A stretch of DNA of 7,289 nucleotides from Thermococci archaeon (lineage in GTDB: Archaea > Methanobacteriota_B > Thermococci > Thermococcales > Thermococcaceae). The position numbers and the translations under genes are program-made. This document shows positions 5,630 through 7,289 of the stretch, one piece after another; position 1 is the stretch's first letter; each line of letters begins with the position of its first letter. Where the stretch lies: positions 1 to 7,289 of the forward strand of contig QMUE01000056.1 in the NCBI GenBank assembly GCA_003663535.1, given 5' to 3'. The notes under the pieces were generated by a model. It was given only the letters and a program-made list of their open reading frames with translations, ran no database searches and was not told the origin of the DNA.

Positions 5630-5934
5630 ACCCGCCTTTTCTATCACCTTGGTTGCACACTTCATCGGGCAGCCATCTATGATGATTACCTTCTTTGCCC
5701 TATGTCCTATGTTGAGGTGCATTTCTGATCCAGCGGCAACTGCGGTAGTACAGCATAAACGGGGAGTTTGCCCAGCGTTAGTGAGTAAAACCCCAACCTC
5801 ATGTCCAATTTTTCCAACGCTAGCTGCACCAGAGCAGGTGAATACTATGTCAAGCTTTTCGGCTTCTTTATGGCAGTTCGGGAGAAACTTTGGCAATTTC
5901 TCCATATCAACTTTTTCAGTTTCACTCATTCTAG

Positions 5935-5971
5935 ATCACCTCATTTATATTAAAGAAATTTCATTTAAAAT
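5935..5971 (-). promoter_or_regulatory. TATA box and RBS of the DGC-domain gene
   Basis: On the minus strand ATTTTAAATG (5962-5971) lies about 38 nt before ATG 5929, and GAGGTGAT (5935-5942) is a strong ribosome binding site. TTTAATATA nearer the start (around 5945-5953) is a second TATA-like string but would place the transcription start inside the gene. Confidence 0.55.
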
Positions 5972-5988
5972 TCTTTTCATATGTTCTT

Positions 5989-6005
5989 GTTGCCAACTTT
6001 TGGTT
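5989..6005 (+). promoter_or_regulatory. SurR-like site (GTTn3AACn5GTT) between the divergent DGC and SufC promoters
   Basis: GTT-GCC-AAC-TTTTG-GTT matches all nine fixed positions of the extended SurR motif. It lies about 20-25 bp upstream of the TATA boxes on both sides (5962-5971 minus, 6029-6038 plus), so one bound dimer could act on both genes, more likely as activator than as roadblock. Confidence 0.65.
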
Positions 6006-6028
6006 TGAGGACAAAAATGTTCCAAAAA

Positions 6029-6038
6029 CTTTAAATTT
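6029..6038 (+). promoter_or_regulatory. TATA box of the sufC-like gene (leaderless transcript predicted)
   Basis: CTTTAAATTT is centred about 26 nt before ATG 6060, the usual distance from TATA box to transcription start. There is no ribosome binding site before the ATG, so the mRNA probably begins at or within a few bases of the start codon. Confidence 0.6.
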
Positions 6039-6059
6039 CGTTCACATGATCCTCTTTCG

Positions 6060-6785
6060 ATGTCCATGTTGTTACTGAGAAACGTCACATACTCTACAAA
6101 CGACAGAAAAATATTGAAAAGCATTAACATGCGCTTTAAGGAAGGCATGAGCTATTCCATTCTAGGCCCTAATGGTGCTGGAAAGTCAACCATAGCTTAC
6201 ATTCTAATGGGAGTTATAAAACCAACTGGGGGCAGGATCCTGATTGGGGATAAAGATATAACAGAGTTAAATATAACCGAGAGGGCCAAATTAGGCATCA
6301 CCTTGCTCTGGCAAGAACCGGCTCGTTACGACGGAGTTACCGTCGAGGAATATCTCACACTTGGAGGAAAACTATATGCTGGTAAAGAAGAAGTGAGAAA
6401 GGTTCTTGAGATTGTTGGCTTGCCATATGAGCTCTATCATTCTAGGTTAGTTGATAAAAGCCTCAGCGGAGGGGAGAGGAAGAGAATTGAACTTGCTTCT
6501 ATTCTTCTCTTAAAACCAAAATATGCAATTCTTGATGAACCCGATTCTGGACTGGACATAACTGTGAGTGATCTAATAGACCGGATTCTAGATTATTTGA
6601 AGAGAGTTGGAACAACAGTAATTCTGATCACTCACCATGAGAACATTGCAAAGAAAACAGAGTTTAGCTACTTTGTGTGTGGTGGGAAAGTTGTGAGAAA
6701 GGGGTTCTCTAGTGAGATGGTTGAATACTACAAGAGGGGCTGTGGGAAGTGTCCGCTTTTGGAAGGGATGAGAGATGGTCATTAA
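6060..6785 (+). CDS. sufC: SufC-like Fe-S cluster assembly ATPase
   Basis: 241 residues, complete. It should be the soluble ABC-type ATPase that drives Fe-S cluster assembly on the SufB/SufD scaffold encoded next; unlike transport ATPases it has no membrane partner here. Walker A is GPNGAGKS (36-43), the Q-loop Gln is Q85, the signature is LSGGERKR (135-142), Walker B ends ILDE (157-160), and the D-loop is DSGLD (162-166), the SufC-typical form; the switch His is H192. The C-terminus carries an unusual CGKC (228-231) near a possible metal- or cluster-binding tail. A second ATG at 6066 is possible; neither has a ribosome binding site and the TATA position favours a leaderless start. The stop overlaps the next gene by 11 bp, which suggests tight coupling. 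Confidence 0.88.
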   Translation: MSMLLLRNVTYSTNDRKILKSINMRFKEGMSYSILGPNGAGKSTIAYILMGVIKPTGGRILIGDKDITELNITERAKLGITLLWQEPARYDGVTVEEYLTLGGKLYAGKEEVRKVLEIVGLPYELYHSRLVDKSLSGGERKRIELASILLLKPKYAILDEPDSGLDITVSDLIDRILDYLKRVGTTVILITHHENIAKKTEFSYFVCGGKVVRKGFSSEMVEYYKRGCGKCPLLEGMRDGH

Positions 6786-7289
6786 AATGGATCGAGTAAA
6801 GGAATATGAAGCCTTGGTAAATATCTATGAGAAGGAAGGCTTGGATGCATCTCTCTTTGGTGATAGGATAGCGGCGATAATCATAAGTGGGGAGAGGATA
6901 GTTGGATTAAATAATGTTGAGGGTGTTGAGATAGTCGGTGAAGAAATAGAAAACGGTGTAAGGGCTGAGATAAGGATAAAGGATAACATTGAACTTCCTT
7001 TCCCTATTCATCTGTGTACGGGGTTTTTGAGGAGTGAGGGCTACCAGAGGGTTGTTTTTGATATAGCTATAGGAAAAAATTCAAAGGTTAAATTCCTTTC
7101 CCATTGCATCTTTCCATATGCCAAAGATTTTATCCATGATGCATATGCAAAGATTAATGTTGGTGAAGGGGCATTTGTGGTGTATGAGGATGAACATATA
7201 CATGGAGAAGGCGTAAGAATGATCAACAAAACCGAGGTTAAAGTAGGGAGGAAAGGAAGGTACATGGGGAAATTCTCCTTAATAAAACA
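6775..7289 (+). CDS. SufB/SufD-like Fe-S cluster scaffold protein (C-terminus outside window)
   Basis: 171 codons up to the right edge. The protein shows the SufBD core beta-helix: PFPIHLCTG (75-83), VKFLSHCIFP (105-114), a pattern of short strands with GEG turns (130-132, 144-146) and HIHGEGV (141-147). SufB/SufD proteins form the scaffold on which SufC builds [4Fe-4S] clusters for transfer to apoproteins. Archaea often have only a SufC and one or two SufB-like proteins. Cys81 and Cys111 are visible candidate ligands, but the functional C-terminal part is not in the window. The start at 6775 is chosen because GGGATGAG precedes it; ATG 6787 is an alternative. Whether it is SufB or SufD cannot be decided from this part. 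Confidence 0.82.
   Translation, partial: MVIKMDRVKEYEALVNIYEKEGLDASLFGDRIAAIIISGERIVGLNNVEGVEIVGEEIENGVRAEIRIKDNIELPFPIHLCTGFLRSEGYQRVVFDIAIGKNSKVKFLSHCIFPYAKDFIHDAYAKINVGEGAFVVYEDEHIHGEGVRMINKTEVKVGRKGRYMGKFSLIK

Larger units (their letters stand above)
5239..5929 (-). pseudogene. DGC-domain (putative zinc-binding cysteine) protein, interrupted by a 229-bp element
   Basis: The first 100 codons (5929-5630) end at KVIEKAG. The last 53 codons plus stop (5400-5239) begin TLASNREIKIDHS and contain TVTDFGIAKQPTLN. They are in the same frame once 5401-5629 is removed, giving 153 residues. Conserved features are FTCSGAASVG (30-39, Cys32), the pair C59-C60, and IDGCPMKC (84-91), which names the DGC family; the family is cysteine-rich and of poorly known, probably metal- or redox-linked, function. 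As it stands, the reading frame runs into the element and stops at 5594 after 111 residues, losing the conserved C-terminus. Start ATG 5929 has GAGGTGAT at 5935-5942. Neighbours are the HdrA-like gene downstream and the divergent SufC gene. Confidence 0.85.

Noticed and set aside
5649..6008. Plus-strand open frame of 119 codons
   Set aside because: Antisense to the DGC-domain gene, whose cysteine motifs are conserved.
5945..6148. Minus-strand open frame of 67 codons across the SufC promoter
   Set aside because: It covers two TATA boxes and a SurR-like site and runs antisense into SufC.
1..7289. CRISPR array, tRNA or rRNA gene
   Set aside because: No regularly spaced repeats and no tRNA- or rRNA-like segments were found on reading either strand.

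Overview
The window looks like chromosomal DNA of a Thermococcales archaeon (Thermococcus, Pyrococcus or a close relative). Evidence: archaeal TATA boxes about 35 nt before start codons, GGTGAT-type ribosome binding sites, heavy use of AGG/AGA and ATA codons, one probably leaderless gene, and two sites that match the extended recognition motif of SurR, the sulfur-response regulator known from Pyrococcus furiosus. No database was available, so the genus is an inference.

Layout. (1) Bases 1-1209, minus: a flavin/Fe-S oxidoreductase of the old-yellow-enzyme / 2,4-dienoyl-CoA reductase family, cut by the left edge. (2) 1377-2709, plus: two damaged genes, an unrecognised Thermococcales-type protein broken at a run of nine G, then a YbiR-like anion permease that has lost its central segment. 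(3) 2760-4462, plus: an intact two-gene ABC exporter operon (ATPase plus ABC-2 permease) with a perfect 16-bp palindrome between its TATA box and start. (4) 4463-4956: scrambled remnants, namely a frameshifted minus-strand gene, a short plus-strand coding-like tail, and a right end of the IS200/IS605 type. (5) 4957-5929, minus: a HdrA-like Fe-S protein cut after 72 codons by that end, and a DGC-domain cysteine protein split by a second, 229-bp element (5401-5629). (6) 6060-7289, plus: a SufC-like ATPase and a SufB/SufD-like protein (cut by the right edge), the core of an iron-sulfur cluster assembly machine.

The most interesting part is 4957-7289. Two exact GTTn3AACn5GTT sites lie at its promoters: one between the divergent DGC and SufC genes, one just before the HdrA-like gene. 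They suggest a redox/sulfur-responsive Fe-S module, one arm of which has been inactivated by IS605-type elements. The 229-bp element has no protein gene. It carries its own TATA box and then a chain of GNRA-capped hairpins and a 9-bp pseudoknot-like pairing that end in the right-end hairpin. This architecture resembles the omega RNA of TnpB elements, standing alone. Removing the element restores the DGC reading frame exactly (153 residues) with no target duplication.

The right-hand module is visibly richer in A+T than the left two thirds, which suggests a mosaic origin.
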